Part shown: positions 1 to 7,392 of the stretch, piece by piece
How the letters are laid out: every line of letters starts with the position of its first letter
Numbering within the stretch: the first letter of the stretch is position 1
DNA from: CBDCRK01 sp965220955
Lineage (GTDB): Bacteria > Desulfobacterota > Binatia > Bin18 > CBDCRK01
Length of the DNA stretch: 43,470 nt
Direction of reading: 5' to 3'
Assembly (NCBI GenBank): GCA_965220955.1
Contig: CBDCRK010000021.1
Location: 1-43,470, forward strand
Position numbers and translations under genes: made by a program
The notes under the pieces: generated by a model
What the model saw: the letters and a program-made list of their open reading frames with translations, nothing else
Database searches by the model: none
Told to the model about the DNA's origin: nothing

Positions 1-172
1 GCACGCCGCCCATGCCGATGCCGAGAAATTGCAGGGCATAGTATCTATTTCCACTTAAATGCTTGTACATGAAATCTGCAAAACTGTCGGAGACTACGAT
101 GCCCAAAAAAGCCGACGACAACAGGACGAGCACAACGATAAGAATGTTCTGAAAGACCAAGAAAAAGTTCAT
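1..172 (-). CDS. N-terminal part of an unidentified membrane protein (runs off the left edge)
   Basis: An ATG at 172 on the minus strand opens a frame without stops to the window edge, giving the first 57 residues only. Residues 3 to about 28 form one hydrophobic helix rich in Leu, Ile and Val, followed by a short polar stretch (SDSFADFMYKH) and a second glycine-rich hydrophobic start. A GGGAG ribosome binding site lies about 10 nt upstream. The arrangement fits an inner-membrane protein with its N-terminus at the first helix. I do not recognise the family, and too little is present to assign a function. Confidence 0.5.
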   Translation of the reverse strand, partial: MNFFLVFQNILIVVLVLLSSAFLGIVVSDSFADFMYKHLSGNRYYALQFLGIGMGGV

Positions 173-213
173 TGCGGATTTTCTCCCACAGGATGAGTGC
201 TTGTTTCTTCATC

Positions 214-662
214 GCTTACCACTCATCTTCGACGTTCTCTTTTTCGATGACGGAGCGCCTGGCTTGATGGCGTTGTCCCCCTCACCCGCCTGCCCTGCGG
301 GCAGGCACCCTCTCCCTCCAGGGGAGAGGGAACAGAAGTTTGGTAGGTCGGAGGAGCGGAGCGTAAGCCGCCGTCCTCCGCAAAAGATGCAGCCTGGATC
401 AAGCGCCAACGGAGTCCGGGCCGTCTACCCACGGCGTCCCTTGGATTCCACCTCGTTCCATCCTGGCTCCTTTTCTGTGTCAAAGCCGCCCGCTAAGTCA
501 GGCGCCCGAGGGTCGCACCTGTCTGGCTATTTCTGCACCACGGTCCCGTTCGACTAGAGCAATGTCGTATTGGCTCTGGAGGGCGAGCCAGAAACGGGGG
601 CGGTTGCCGAAATAGCGACCAAGCCGAACCGCGGTTTCGGCGGTGATCGACCGGCGGCCATT
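214..662. repeat. Long direct repeat, copy 1
   Basis: About 448 bp here match 4910-5362 in the same orientation with scattered substitutions and a few indels. The shared block contains a 55-bp palindromic element, a GC-rich spacer and, on the minus strand, the C-terminal half of a HigA-type antitoxin. Similarity stops at the GGCGGCCATT junction (about 662). There this copy continues into a YgiT-type gene, while copy 2 continues into an intact higA. The two copies bracket about 4.7 kb. Confidence 0.85.
277..331 (+). repeat. 55-bp palindromic dispersed element, copy 1
   Basis: This 55-bp block starts CCCCCTCACCCGCC, has the inner palindrome CCTGCCCTGCGGGCAGG, and ends GGGGAGAGGGA. Equivalent blocks lie at 3531-3585 (inverted), 4974-5028 and 17728-17782. 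The outer parts can also pair (CCCTCTCC with GGGGAGAGGG), so it resembles a REP-like element. Confidence 0.85.
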
Positions 663-668
663 CTCCAT
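498..668 (-). pseudogene. HigA-type antitoxin C-terminal fragment joined behind a YgiT gene
   Basis: A 56-codon frame beginning ATG at 668 encodes the second half of an XRE/HigA antitoxin. It starts at NGRRSIT and runs through the RLGRYFGNRPRFWLALQ segment to the C-terminus, nearly identical to the intact copy at 5195-5488. The first helices of the HTH domain are absent and replaced by the YgiT gene immediately upstream; its TAA ends one base before this ATG. It is either a dead fragment or part of a chimeric two-part antitoxin. A fragment starting at the fourth helix should not bind DNA like normal HigA. Confidence 0.65.
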
Positions 669-669
669 A

Positions 670-891
670 TTAAGCCGTCTCAAGGTCCGCAACAAGCTGC
701 TGAGCCTGTTGGTCGAGCCCCTTAATGGCACTCTGAATGGCGGCGACTTCGCGCTCCTCAAAGTACGCCTCCCCGCACTGGTCACAGACCCAGGCTGGGA
801 CTGTGTCAAGCATCAAGTGATAGCCGTTGCGGTCAACATGGAATGGGGCATGTGAGCGTTTCATATGTCCATGACAGTGGATACAGTTCAT
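670..891 (-). CDS. YgiT-type zinc-finger protein (MqsA-like N-terminal domain)
   Basis: This 73-residue protein has two CxxC pairs (CIHC near residue 3 and CDQC near residue 37) in the spacing typical of the YgiT-type zinc finger. That is the N-terminal domain of MqsA-like antitoxins, which are usually encoded beside a small RNase-type toxin. The ATG at 891 was chosen because AAGGAGGTTCC lies directly before it; the longer frame starting at 924 has no such signal. A frame with resemblance to HigB lies upstream (995-1093) and a HigA fragment starts just after its stop. It probably acts as the antitoxin or as a transcriptional repressor, but no complete toxin partner is visible. Confidence 0.75.
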   Translation of the reverse strand: MNCIHCHGHMKRSHAPFHVDRNGYHLMLDTVPAWVCDQCGEAYFEEREVAAIQSAIKGLDQQAQQLVADLETA

Positions 892-930
892 TGGAACCTC
901 CTTGTCCGTAAATCTTGCTCCCACTCTTCC

Positions 931-1000
931 GCATAACAGCGCGAATCTCGCTTGGCGTAATCGTCCTGTCCGGTCGTACCATTCTCAATATCCCAGGAGA
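931..1000. repeat. 70-bp dispersed repeat, copy 1
   Basis: The segment starting near ATAACAGCGCGAATCTCGC matches 4826-4895 almost base for base in the same orientation. Here it lies downstream (on the plus strand) of the long direct repeat; at the second site it lies just upstream of it. On the minus strand it is part of a short open frame (RPDRTITPSEIRAV) that I cannot assign. Confidence 0.75.
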
Positions 1001-1093
1001 GCCCTTGAGCTTGTGCAATCCGAGACTCTTGAGCGGGCTCAGGTCTCCAAGCGTTTCGGCGGCATTCAGCGCCAGCAGCAGATCAATGGCCAT
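995..1093 (-). pseudogene. Possible HigB/RelE-type toxin remnant
   Basis: From an in-frame ATG at 1093 the minus strand encodes MAIDLLLALNAAETLGDL and then, after a few residues, GLHKLKGS. This resembles the mid-part of HigB toxins (alternating LNAA..LxDL and LHxLxG elements). After that the frame enters the 70-bp repeat and the expected RelE strands are missing. The similarity is short and judged by eye, so the identification is tentative. The context (YgiT and HigA sequence downstream on the same strand) supports a former toxin-antitoxin locus. Confidence 0.35.
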
Positions 1094-1244
1094 AGGGGAG
1101 AGGGATCCAGGAGTCACGGAACAGCGGTGTGCAATAGGCCGCATCGCTCTATCCTCAGTGCTATTGCGACTATAAAATGGCTTACGCACAGATTTGGTTT
1201 CTCGGATGTCCAGTGGCAGAAACTTTGCCTTCTTGTTCACGAAA

Positions 1245-2060
1245 TCATGTGTGAATCACAACCGCGGAAACTCCTTTCGAGTCCTGCCGGTTTGATGTAG
1301 CACTGCGAAAGTCCACTCGACAAGCAATCCAGCGAGCCTCTTCGAGGGTCAGGTGTTCGGTCCGAATACCCGTTTCAAGCGTCAAATGGACGCGGCTGAC
1401 ATCAGCGCCAAGCCATTGGGTCGGCGTTGGCCAGATCAACTCGTCGCCCTTCGGTGCTCGAAGGCGGAGCGACCCAATGTACGGCGTAAGAGCAACAGCC
1501 AAGACAGCACATTCGCCTGCTCCAAGCGGCATAGAACTGGCAGCAGTTCGGCAAATTGAGCTACTTCCGCAGGATTGTCGGACACTTTGTAAATCAAGTA
1601 TGTTGCCCGCCGCCACGGCATCTTCGACCGGTACTTCTTTGCGTCTGGATGGCTTACCTCATCCAGAACTTGGTCGAGTACGGGACGTGCGATGTGCCGA
1701 GCTGACGGAGGTAACTCAATACGACCAATCGGGTCACACCATTGTGCAGGACTGAGGCATCAAGAGCAATCGTCCTCTGGGACTTTCTGCCGCATTCATG
1801 GCGTCTCATTGTATTCAGGCAAGTCCATTTTTCGGCTTCTTCTTTGGTGTAGGCCAACGGTAATGCGCACCGCTGTCTTCTGAGCAGTTGGTAGCTTGGC
1901 GAAATCTCCCCGCGCAACGTGCGGTTCCAGTTGCTCAGCGACAGACCACCTTGCCCATTCAGTTCGTGATCCTGAGGTAAACTCTTCGACAAGCCTCATC
2001 TACGTCGGCATAGGTCTTCTTGATTCAGCCCGCAGGTAGCGGAAGGCATCTTCGGTCCGG
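1245..2060 (-). pseudogene. Decayed coding region, unidentified
   Basis: The minus strand shows several overlapping short frames (1245-1616, 1436-1621, 1654-1992 and 1796-1999), each with protein-like stretches such as APKGDELIWPTPTQWLGAD and EWARWSVAEQLEPHVARG. None has a ribosome binding site or a full domain. The pattern of switching frames suggests one or two genes broken by frameshifts. I do not recognise the ancestral families. Confidence 0.3.
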
Positions 2061-2109
2061 TCGAGAAGTCGTGTTGGCTTTCTAATCCGTCGCTCTTATG
2101 CGATTTTCA

Positions 2110-3188
2110 AATGAAAATGGAAGCCGCCAAACGGCCGCCGTGCTAGCTGACACCAAAGTGCCGGGCCAAAAGTGCCGCGTCCGCGTCAGGATACATGCCC
2201 CTGTGCAGTCTGTTGGGCCTCGCTCAGATCGAGCCCCTTGCATGCTGTGCCCCGCTGACAGCATCCAGCCGCGGCTTGCATCTGCGCCAAGCTCAGAATA
2301 GCCCCTTGCATCTGTGCCCAGGCTGTGCAGAATAGCCCCTACCCCATCTGTGCCAAGCATCAGCTCAGGCCTCTTGCGAAGGCTGTTGGCCTCGCTGTTC
2401 AGAATAGCCTCGTCTTGGCATCTGTGAGCACCCGCTCAGATCTAGCCAACTTGCATCACGTGCCCCGCTCAGCTCATGCCTCTTGCATCGTGTGCCAAGT
2501 TCAGGAATAGCCGTCGCCGCATCCGTGCGATCGATCAAGCTCAGCCAAAATCGCGATGCCAAAGTCGGCCCCGCTCAGAAATAGCCCCTTGCATCTGTGC
2601 ACCCGCTCAGATGCATAGCGCCTGTGCATCCGTGCTCCGCTCAGCTCAACCCTCTTGATATACGTCCTGGTCATGGTTGCGCCTTTTCTAAGATCGTGAC
2701 TCCGTCGATACTGGCTCGGCATTTAACCAGCTGACCCTGAGCAAGTTGACGTAGAGCTACCGATTGAGGGGGACATCACTGCGTAACGCTGCAGGGAGAC
2801 AAAGACCTCAGGGTCAGTCAGGCTTTGCAACAACGCCTCTTCTCTGAGCAAACGCAGTTTCGACGCTATGCTTGCTCTCTGAACAACCTCGCCTTTCAGC
2901 CCGTCGTTCGGCGCGATATGGGCGCCACGACCGAATCTTCCAGTTCGAGCGAGATGTTCGGGCTGACGAACCATTCAACCGACCGACCATGTAGATCCGC
3001 CAGATGGAAGTCAGTTCGTAAGCGTGGAGACCTGAGGCTGGCACGGAATCCATGAGGCGTGATCGCCGATCGCTGTAAGCCGATGCACCGTTTTTCAGCC
3101 GTCTCCTGCCGCTGCCCCAGCTCGGTCTTTCACGCACGGATCGCAATCGTTGTCCGATCGCCTTCGGGAGTAATTGCCCATCTTGCAC
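2110..3188 (-). pseudogene. Decayed pentapeptide-repeat protein gene
   Basis: Between about 2218 and 2660 the DNA consists of roughly a dozen degenerate 30-36 bp units around GCTCAGAATAGCCCCTTGC. On the minus strand the best-preserved unit encodes AQMQGAILSG in ten codons. This is two pentapeptide repeats of the A(D/N)LxG class, which stack into a right-handed quadrilateral beta helix. Different frames keep pieces: ELSGAR, FLSGADFGIAI, SELGADASRG, ASGLHAYELTS. Indels of 1-6 bp between units destroy any continuous frame, so this is a fossil gene. The upstream minus-strand sequence to about 3188 shows related but weaker fragments. The original protein may have been a DNA-gyrase-protecting or structural repeat protein, which cannot be told from this. 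Confidence 0.6.
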
Positions 3189-3189
3189 C

Positions 3190-3741
3190 TCCGAGTTGTT
3201 GGGAGCGTCTCCTGTCAGGGCAATCAGTAACTGTTCCAGTCACCGCAGTAGCCGAGTCCGATGAAGGTGTACATAATCGGATTTTGTTTTTCAATCGGTT
3301 AAGCCTCAAAGATTACGATTATAGCATCTTCTGAAATGCCTCCTGCTGGTGCAGATTCAGATTTGGATACCTATCAGGATGTTGGGCGGCAAGGTAGGCT
3401 GATACCAAATGTAGATGCGGCGTCTTGAGCAGTACTGGTGGGGCAGGGCGACTTGCTGGGCAGGACTCGCTGAAGCCGCAGACCGAGGATAGTCAAGGAA
3501 TCAAAACAGACCGTGTCTCAGCTTGCCTGTTCCCTCGCCCCTGGAGGGAGAGGGTGCCTGCCCGCAGGGCAGGCGGGTGAGGGGGATAAACAAACTGAGT
3601 CACTCCCCTTCTTATGTCCTTACGCCCGTGCCTTCACGTCATAGGGCGTCTGCTTGAAGCTGATGCCCGCCCGTTCCAGGGTTGCGGAGGTCAGGCGCGA
3701 TTGTTCGCCATAGACCGTTTTCCTCAAAAAATACCCTGATT
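3190..3741. other. Non-coding stretch with one repeat and a short orphan frame
   Basis: No supported gene is visible. The block contains the inverted copy of the 55-bp palindromic element (3531-3585). On the minus strand at about 3622-3735 is a short protein-like tail (TVYGEQSRLTSATLERAG... ending DVKARA) without a start signal. It may be the 3' end of a lost gene and I cannot name it. Confidence 0.35.
3531..3585 (-). repeat. 55-bp palindromic dispersed element, copy 2 (inverted)
   Basis: Reverse complement of the element at 277-331, with the inner palindrome CCTGCCCGCAGGGCAGG intact and one substitution in the outer arm (TCGCCCCTGGAGG). Confidence 0.85.
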
Positions 3742-4329
3742 TCAGTGAGGGCTGGGGAAGAGTGATTGCCTCAGCCAGTCCCGGACCGTTGCCAGCAGGG
3801 AGGACTGCGGGGAGGGCGAAGCGAGCGGAGGGGAGGCGGAGGGCGGGCTTTCCTCCCACCACTCAACGTGGGTCAGGTGGAGCTGGGCAATGCGGGCGAT
3901 GGCGGGAATGAGTTTTGTCATGATGAATGCCTTGTTCACCTCGCTCCCCAGGAGCAGGTCTGTCTGCGCAATGTAGCTCTCGGTGCTGGAATTCAGGCTT
4001 GATATGATAGCACCGTCTGTCAGATCAGGCACGGCTGTCTTGAGGGCGGCGCCTTCAAGCAGGGCCAAGGCTTTCCGGGCGACTAGTTGGGTTGCGGAGT
4101 CAGGTGTGTCAACAAGAAAAATGAGCGAGAGATAGCGCAGCGCAGAGCGGTGGCGCTTTGGCTGAGCAACGCGGCACAGCCCGGAGAGGGCCTCGTTTCC
4201 GGGACGTTCAAGAGTGAACTCAAAGAAAGCCAGCATTTGTTCGCCAGCATAGAGGGCAATAAGCTCTTGCCTGAGGTCAATGATTTCTTGGGGTTCCTGT
4301 TTGTTCCCGGTTTCCGGTGTTTTCTCCAT
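3742..4329 (-). CDS. Hypothetical protein, 195 residues
   Basis: The frame starts at an ATG preceded by GGAGGAGCGAGT, a good ribosome binding site, and has no internal breaks. The N-terminal 30 residues are polar. The middle (about 30-155) is predicted helical with regular Leu/Ala spacing (QLVARKALALLEGAALKTA). The C-terminus has a Pro/Ser-rich spacer (about 163-176) and a final amphipathic helix. There is no signal peptide or membrane segment, and I do not recognise a domain. The nearest genes are pseudogenes and repeats, so context adds nothing. Confidence 0.55.
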   Translation of the reverse strand: MEKTPETGNKQEPQEIIDLRQELIALYAGEQMLAFFEFTLERPGNEALSGLCRVAQPKRHRSALRYLSLIFLVDTPDSATQLVARKALALLEGAALKTAVPDLTDGAIISSLNSSTESYIAQTDLLLGSEVNKAFIMTKLIPAIARIAQLHLTHVEWWEESPPSASPPLASPSPQSSLLATVRDWLRQSLFPSPH

Positions 4330-4548
4330 ACTCGCTCCTCCATGCTTAGCCGCCGGCCCGCTCTGTCACCAACGGACGTTGGACAAGTCTTCAACAAGGG
4401 ATTCTACTTCATTATGACCGAAGTGCTTATACTCACCACAGGAATTTGCTTATTGCCTAAAAAGCTCAGGCTTACAATATTATAGCGGTTTGCACTTGAG
4501 TGGACATCAGAATTTGAGAAAGGTTGCGCTTTCCTATCACAACAATGC

Positions 4549-4684
4549 GTAGGGGCGAATCTGGTATTCGCCGACCCGCCCGCGACCATGCACTGAGTGG
4601 GGCGATCACGTCGGGCAGGATGCCCGCGATCGCCCCTACAAAACGATCGCCCCTACAAAACAGGCCTGCCTGCCGACAGGCAGG
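4549..4684. repeat. Palindromic REP-like cluster
   Basis: The block begins GTAGGGGCGAATCTGG..ATTCGCC, continues with GGGGCGATCACG...GCGATCGCCCCTAC, repeats CGATCGCCCCTAC, and ends with the perfect palindrome CCTGCCTGCCGACAGGCAGG at 4665-4684. Such GTAGGGGCGA/TCGCCCCTAC palindromes behave as dispersed intergenic repeats in many large environmental genomes. No gene overlaps it. Confidence 0.7.
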
Positions 4685-4825
4685 GACCAGGCTCATCAAC
4701 AGACGCCTACCCAAATGAAAGATGCTATATTTGGATGAACTGTTAGGGAACAGGTTTCTCCTGTGGATTCAGAACCCACCATTGTTTTTTGAATCCAGTC
4801 TGTTGATGGATAGCTCGCCTTGCAT

Positions 4826-4895
4826 GATAACAGCGCGAATCTCGCTTGGCGTAATCGTCCTGTCCGGTCGTACCATTCTCAATATCCCAGGAGAG
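4826..4895. repeat. 70-bp dispersed repeat, copy 2
   Basis: Near-identical to 931-1000 in the same orientation. It ends just before the second copy of the long direct repeat, so the order of the two repeat types is reversed relative to the first locus. The flanking stretch 4330-4909 carries no gene that I can support. Confidence 0.75.
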
Positions 4896-4909
4896 TCACT
4901 TTTCTCAGC

Positions 4910-5362
4910 GCTTACCCCTCATCTTCGGCGTTCTCCTTTTGCGATGACGGAGCGCCTGGCTTGATGGCGTTGTCCCCCTCACCCGCCTGCCCTGCGGGCA
5001 GGCACCCTCTCCCTCCAGGGGAGAGGGAACAGAAGGTCGGTAGGTCGGAGGAGCGGAGCGTAAGCCGCCGTCCTCCGTAAAAGATGCAGCCCGGATCAAG
5101 CGCCAACGGAGTCCGGGCCGTCTACCCACGGCCTCCCCTGGATTCCACCTCGTTCCATCCTGGCTCCTTTTCTGTGTCAAAGCCGCCCGCTAAGTCAAGC
5201 GCCAGCGGGTCGCACCTGTCTGGCTATTTCTGCACCACGGTCCCGTTCGACTAGAGCAATGTCGTATTGGCTCTGGAGGGCGAGCCAGAAACGGGGGCGG
5301 TTGCCGAAATAGCGGCCAAGCCGGACCGCGGTTTCGGCGGTGATCGACCGGCGGCCATTCAA
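4910..5362. repeat. Long direct repeat, copy 2
   Basis: Second copy of the 448-bp block at 214-662. Its right boundary lies inside higA (codons for NGRR). It includes the 3' flank of higA, a GC-rich spacer and the 55-bp element at 4974-5028. This copy contains the intact antitoxin gene and is therefore probably closer to the source. Confidence 0.85.
4974..5028 (+). repeat. 55-bp palindromic dispersed element, copy 3
   Basis: Identical in arrangement to 277-331 and carried along inside the second copy of the long direct repeat. Confidence 0.85.
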
Positions 5363-5488
5363 AATGTCGGTGATACGGCCGGAGGGAACGCCGAGGGCCA
5401 GGGCCAACCGGTTGGCGCTCAGGCTGCGCGCTTCAAGCTCGCGTTTCAGCAGTCTGCCGGGGTGTGCACGTCTCAATTCCTTCTTCAT
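5195..5488 (-). CDS. higA: HigA-family type II antitoxin (XRE HTH)
   Basis: A 97-residue protein with the HigA layout. It has a short basic N-terminus (MKKELRRAHPG), an XRE helix-turn-helix at about residues 20-60 (LSANRLALALGVPSGRITDI followed by NGRRSIT), and the family's RLGRYFGNRPRFWLALQ helix. The C-terminal tail is basic. I chose the ATG at 5488 because family members start MKKE...HPG; the longer frame from 5545 runs through a crotonase stub. HigA normally binds HigB toxin and represses its own operon. No higB precedes it here, so it is an orphan or acts on a toxin elsewhere. Its first codons lie in a 39-bp tag that also occurs at 6324 and 7393. Confidence 0.85.
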   Translation of the reverse strand: MKKELRRAHPGRLLKRELEARSLSANRLALALGVPSGRITDILNGRRSITAETAVRLGRYFGNRPRFWLALQSQYDIALVERDRGAEIARQVRPAGA

Positions 5489-5507
5489 CAGGTCAATTCT
5501 TCCAACC
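5469..5507 (-). repeat. 39-bp junction tag, copy 1
   Basis: Minus-strand reading begins GGTTGGAAGAATTGACCTGA and ends GGAATTGAGACG. It matches 6324-6362 (5 mismatches) and 7393-7431 (5 mismatches) on the same strand. Here it spans the end of a truncated crotonase frame and the first codons of higA. Confidence 0.75.
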
Positions 5508-5555
5508 CATACGGATCGTTTGGTATGTGTCGGCATAGTCCTCAAATTTGGCCAT
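5493..5555 (-). pseudogene. Enoyl-CoA hydratase/isomerase-family N-terminal stub
   Basis: An ATG at 5555, preceded by an excellent ribosome binding site (AGAGGAGGATC), encodes MAKFEDYADTYQTIRM, which resembles the start of a crotonase subfamily (…DYA.KYQTIRMERRDG…). The frame then runs into the 39-bp tag (GWKN, stop). The gene has therefore lost everything after residue 16. Assignment rests on a short match recalled by eye. Confidence 0.45.
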
Positions 5556-5604
5556 AACTGATCCTCCTCTATTGTCTCCCGGAACGGCCGCGCTGACGCG
5601 ATGC

Positions 5605-6294
5605 TCAGTCGACCCCCACTATGCCGGGGACGTCCGGGTAGAGGTGAATCACCCGACTGGATAGCCGGTGAACGTCAGGAAGGCCCAAAGCGGCGTCCTG
5701 TTCTTGAACGGCTTGTTCCCATTCCCTTCTTCGCTTCGGGCCTTTTATCTCTACGTCATTCAAGAAGTAAAACAGCACCAGATAGGCGTCAATGCCATTG
5801 AGTTGGGCTAGCAGATACAGGTGCGCCAAGCGGTTGGCGTACTGATAATAGCGCGACTTCACCCAATCAACCGGCTCGTCAGCGCAAAGGAAGTGCTGAG
5901 TTTGCTTTAGACTGCAGTCTATCTTTTTCACCGAGTCCGAGGAGGACGCCTTCGACCCCCCGCTTCGCATTTCTCCGATACGGGCCTTGGCCTCAATTAA
6001 CAGTATCCTGTCGTCGTTGGCTTTGGCCAGTCCGTCCCATCGTGGCCCACCATTGGGCCAGAACTGTTTGAGGGGGCAACAATCGAGTTTTAGACCTAAA
6101 AGGTCAAGGAAATCCTGGTCGCTATATTCAGCGTAACAATCAGACTGCATCGGCGAAAGCCATTTGATGACCGAGGGATTCAGCGCTAGTTGCTGGGCTA
6201 TGAGGTTATTCAACAGATCCGGGCACTCGTTGACTGCCCGTTGAAGCCACTTTTGACTTCCTTTTTTTGCCTGCAGCTGATTCTTCCGTGACAT
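5605..6294 (-). CDS. Predicted PD-(D/E)XK-like nuclease, hypothetical
   Basis: A 229-residue soluble protein starting at an ATG with GGGAG upstream. The middle carries PRWDGLAKANDDRILLIEAKAR. An Asp in the first strand and E-x-K in the next match the spacing of the PD-(D/E)XK nuclease core, and the strand-turn-strand hydrophobicity (ILLIEAKA) fits. The C-terminal half contains conserved-looking aromatic helices (RYYQYANRLAHLYLLAQLNG), as in nuclease-like proteins of unknown role. It sits between two 39-bp tags on the same strand. The nuclease assignment is a motif-level inference; the specific family is unknown. Confidence 0.55.
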   Translation of the reverse strand: MSRKNQLQAKKGSQKWLQRAVNECPDLLNNLIAQQLALNPSVIKWLSPMQSDCYAEYSDQDFLDLLGLKLDCCPLKQFWPNGGPRWDGLAKANDDRILLIEAKARIGEMRSGGSKASSSDSVKKIDCSLKQTQHFLCADEPVDWVKSRYYQYANRLAHLYLLAQLNGIDAYLVLFYFLNDVEIKGPKRRREWEQAVQEQDAALGLPDVHRLSSRVIHLYPDVPGIVGVD

Positions 6295-6323
6295 AACCCG
6301 ATTCTCCCGATGTCCTGCCTGTA

Positions 6324-6362
6324 AGTCTCAATTTCTTCCTCATTAGGTTAATTCTTCCAACC
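6324..6362 (-). repeat. 39-bp junction tag, copy 2
   Basis: Same tag as 5469-5507, 34 of 39 positions identical. Its 5' end on the minus strand supplies the last codons (GWKN, stop) of the COX3 remnant, just as copy 1 ends the crotonase stub. Confidence 0.75.
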
Positions 6363-6730
6363 TAAAAAGAGTGTTCCTAACAGCGCGGTCACGCCCAACC
6401 AGCTGCCTAAACTTTGCAGGTGGTCGAGCCGTAGGGCGGCAATAGCCCAATACATGGTGTAGCAGCTGACGAATAAGACCAGGGTATTCACCCGGGTCAC
6501 ACCGACCGGCAGGTACAAATGGCCCGACGGCCAGACCGAAAGACCATATACACACCGATCAAGCCCACAAAGAACATGGTTTCGGCACTGATGAGCATTA
6601 ACATGCCCAGCCGGTCGTTACTGATCGGCGGGCCGGACACGCTTGGCGGTGGGCCACCGCCAAAACTTGGAGACGGACGAGCCTGAGGTCGTTCAGCTAT
6701 CTGAGGTACGGCGGCAGTTGCGCTTGGCAT
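6348..6730 (-). pseudogene. Cytochrome c oxidase subunit III remnant (frameshifted and shortened)
   Basis: From ATG 6730 the minus strand encodes a proline-rich leader and then SNDRLGMLMLISAETMFFVG, the hallmark first helix of heme-copper oxidase subunit III. After VFRSG the frame breaks. A frame offset by one base continues PSGHLYLPVGVTRVNTLVLF and a further helix to a stop at 6348. Subunit III proteins have 5-7 helices and about 190-270 residues; fewer than 130 codons remain. The last residues come from the 39-bp tag, so the 3' part was replaced. Remnants of ctaB lie upstream on the same strand, consistent with a former terminal oxidase cluster. Confidence 0.75.
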
Positions 6731-6754
6731 GGGACACTCTTCTACGTTGTTCTT

Positions 6755-7045
6755 CTAGTCACACGTAAATAGATACTCGTGCGCCTGAAAAATTCCATCT
6801 GGGCTCGGAATTCGCCTACTGGACATCAGGCTAGGAGTTTTTCCGTAACGCCCACATCCACGTTGCGCTTCTGGCAGAACCACAGCCAACCGATCCTGAT
6901 GGGTCACTCCAGCAGAAACTTGTACCCTAACCATTGAGTCCCGAATATCGCTAATAGCCGGGTTATGAGCAGCACATCCTGCTAAACCCACCAAGAGTAA
7001 TATCACCAAGAATGTTCTTAGGATTTTCTTTCGCAAAGTGATCAT
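6755..7045 (-). CDS. Small predicted lipoprotein, 96 residues
   Basis: From the ATG at 7045 the product has a basic start (MITLRKKILR), a hydrophobic core and the lipobox LAGC, so it should be lipidated at Cys24 and anchored in a membrane. The mature part is short, has three further cysteines and no domain that I recognise. The open frame extends upstream to 7183, but that extension reads through the small membrane ORF in another frame and is not credible. It lies between the ctaB remnant region and the COX3 remnant, so it may belong to the oxidase cluster. Confidence 0.5.
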   Translation of the reverse strand: MITLRKKILRTFLVILLLVGLAGCAAHNPAISDIRDSMVRVQVSAGVTHQDRLAVVLPEAQRGCGRYGKTPSLMSSRRIPSPDGIFQAHEYLFTCD

Positions 7046-7118
7046 CTTCTTCACCTTGGTTGGTAGAACTTTCCAATAAATTGTCTGCATGTCGTATTCC
7101 AGGATCTTCCCCACGAGC

Positions 7119-7235
7119 TTAGACGAGGATAATAAAACAAACGGTGGCCGCAATATACAGCGCGATAAAAATGGCCAAGCCACGACCGATGATACCGTTG
7201 ACCGCGTAGTTGCCTTCTCGACTCGTCATTTTCAT
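7119..7235 (-). CDS. Small single-helix membrane ORF behind ctaB remnant
   Basis: A 38-residue frame (ATG 7235) has a polar start (MKMTSREGNYAVNG) and one clear transmembrane helix (LAIFIALYIAATVCFIILV). A GGAG sequence lies 10 nt upstream, and the ORF starts 19 nt after the ctaB stop. Tiny single-helix proteins are common inside cytochrome oxidase clusters. It could equally be a leftover. No family assigned. Confidence 0.4.
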   Translation of the reverse strand: MKMTSREGNYAVNGIIGRGLAIFIALYIAATVCFIILV

Positions 7236-7254
7236 CCCCAGGTCTCCAACGTGA

Positions 7255-7386
7255 TTACGGCGGGACTTTATCAAAGGCCATCACGGCTAACAGCACCGGC
7301 AGATAAATCAACAAGGCAAATAACAGCTGCCGGGCGGACTCCAGCGAGCGGACAAGGGCCAGACGGACACTATACCACAAGAACAT
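7255..7386 (-). pseudogene. ctaB: Protoheme IX farnesyltransferase (CtaB) C-terminal remnant
   Basis: Forty-three codons encode SARQLLFALLIYLPVLLAVM preceded by a short basic/aliphatic segment and ended by DKVPP. This is the typical last helix and tail of CtaB/CyoE, which makes heme O by farnesylating heme B. The remaining about 250 residues are missing. The 5' end of the fragment abuts the third 39-bp tag (7393-7431), giving an abrupt junction. Confidence 0.6.
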
Positions 7387-7392
7387 ACTGCC

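Noticed and set aside
201..557. Plus-strand frame across the long direct repeat
   Set aside because: It reads through a palindromic element and the antisense of a HigA fragment and has no ribosome binding site.
2218..2660. CRISPR array
   Set aside because: Units are degenerate and of variable length with no constant repeat and no unique spacers; they decode as pentapeptide repeats instead.
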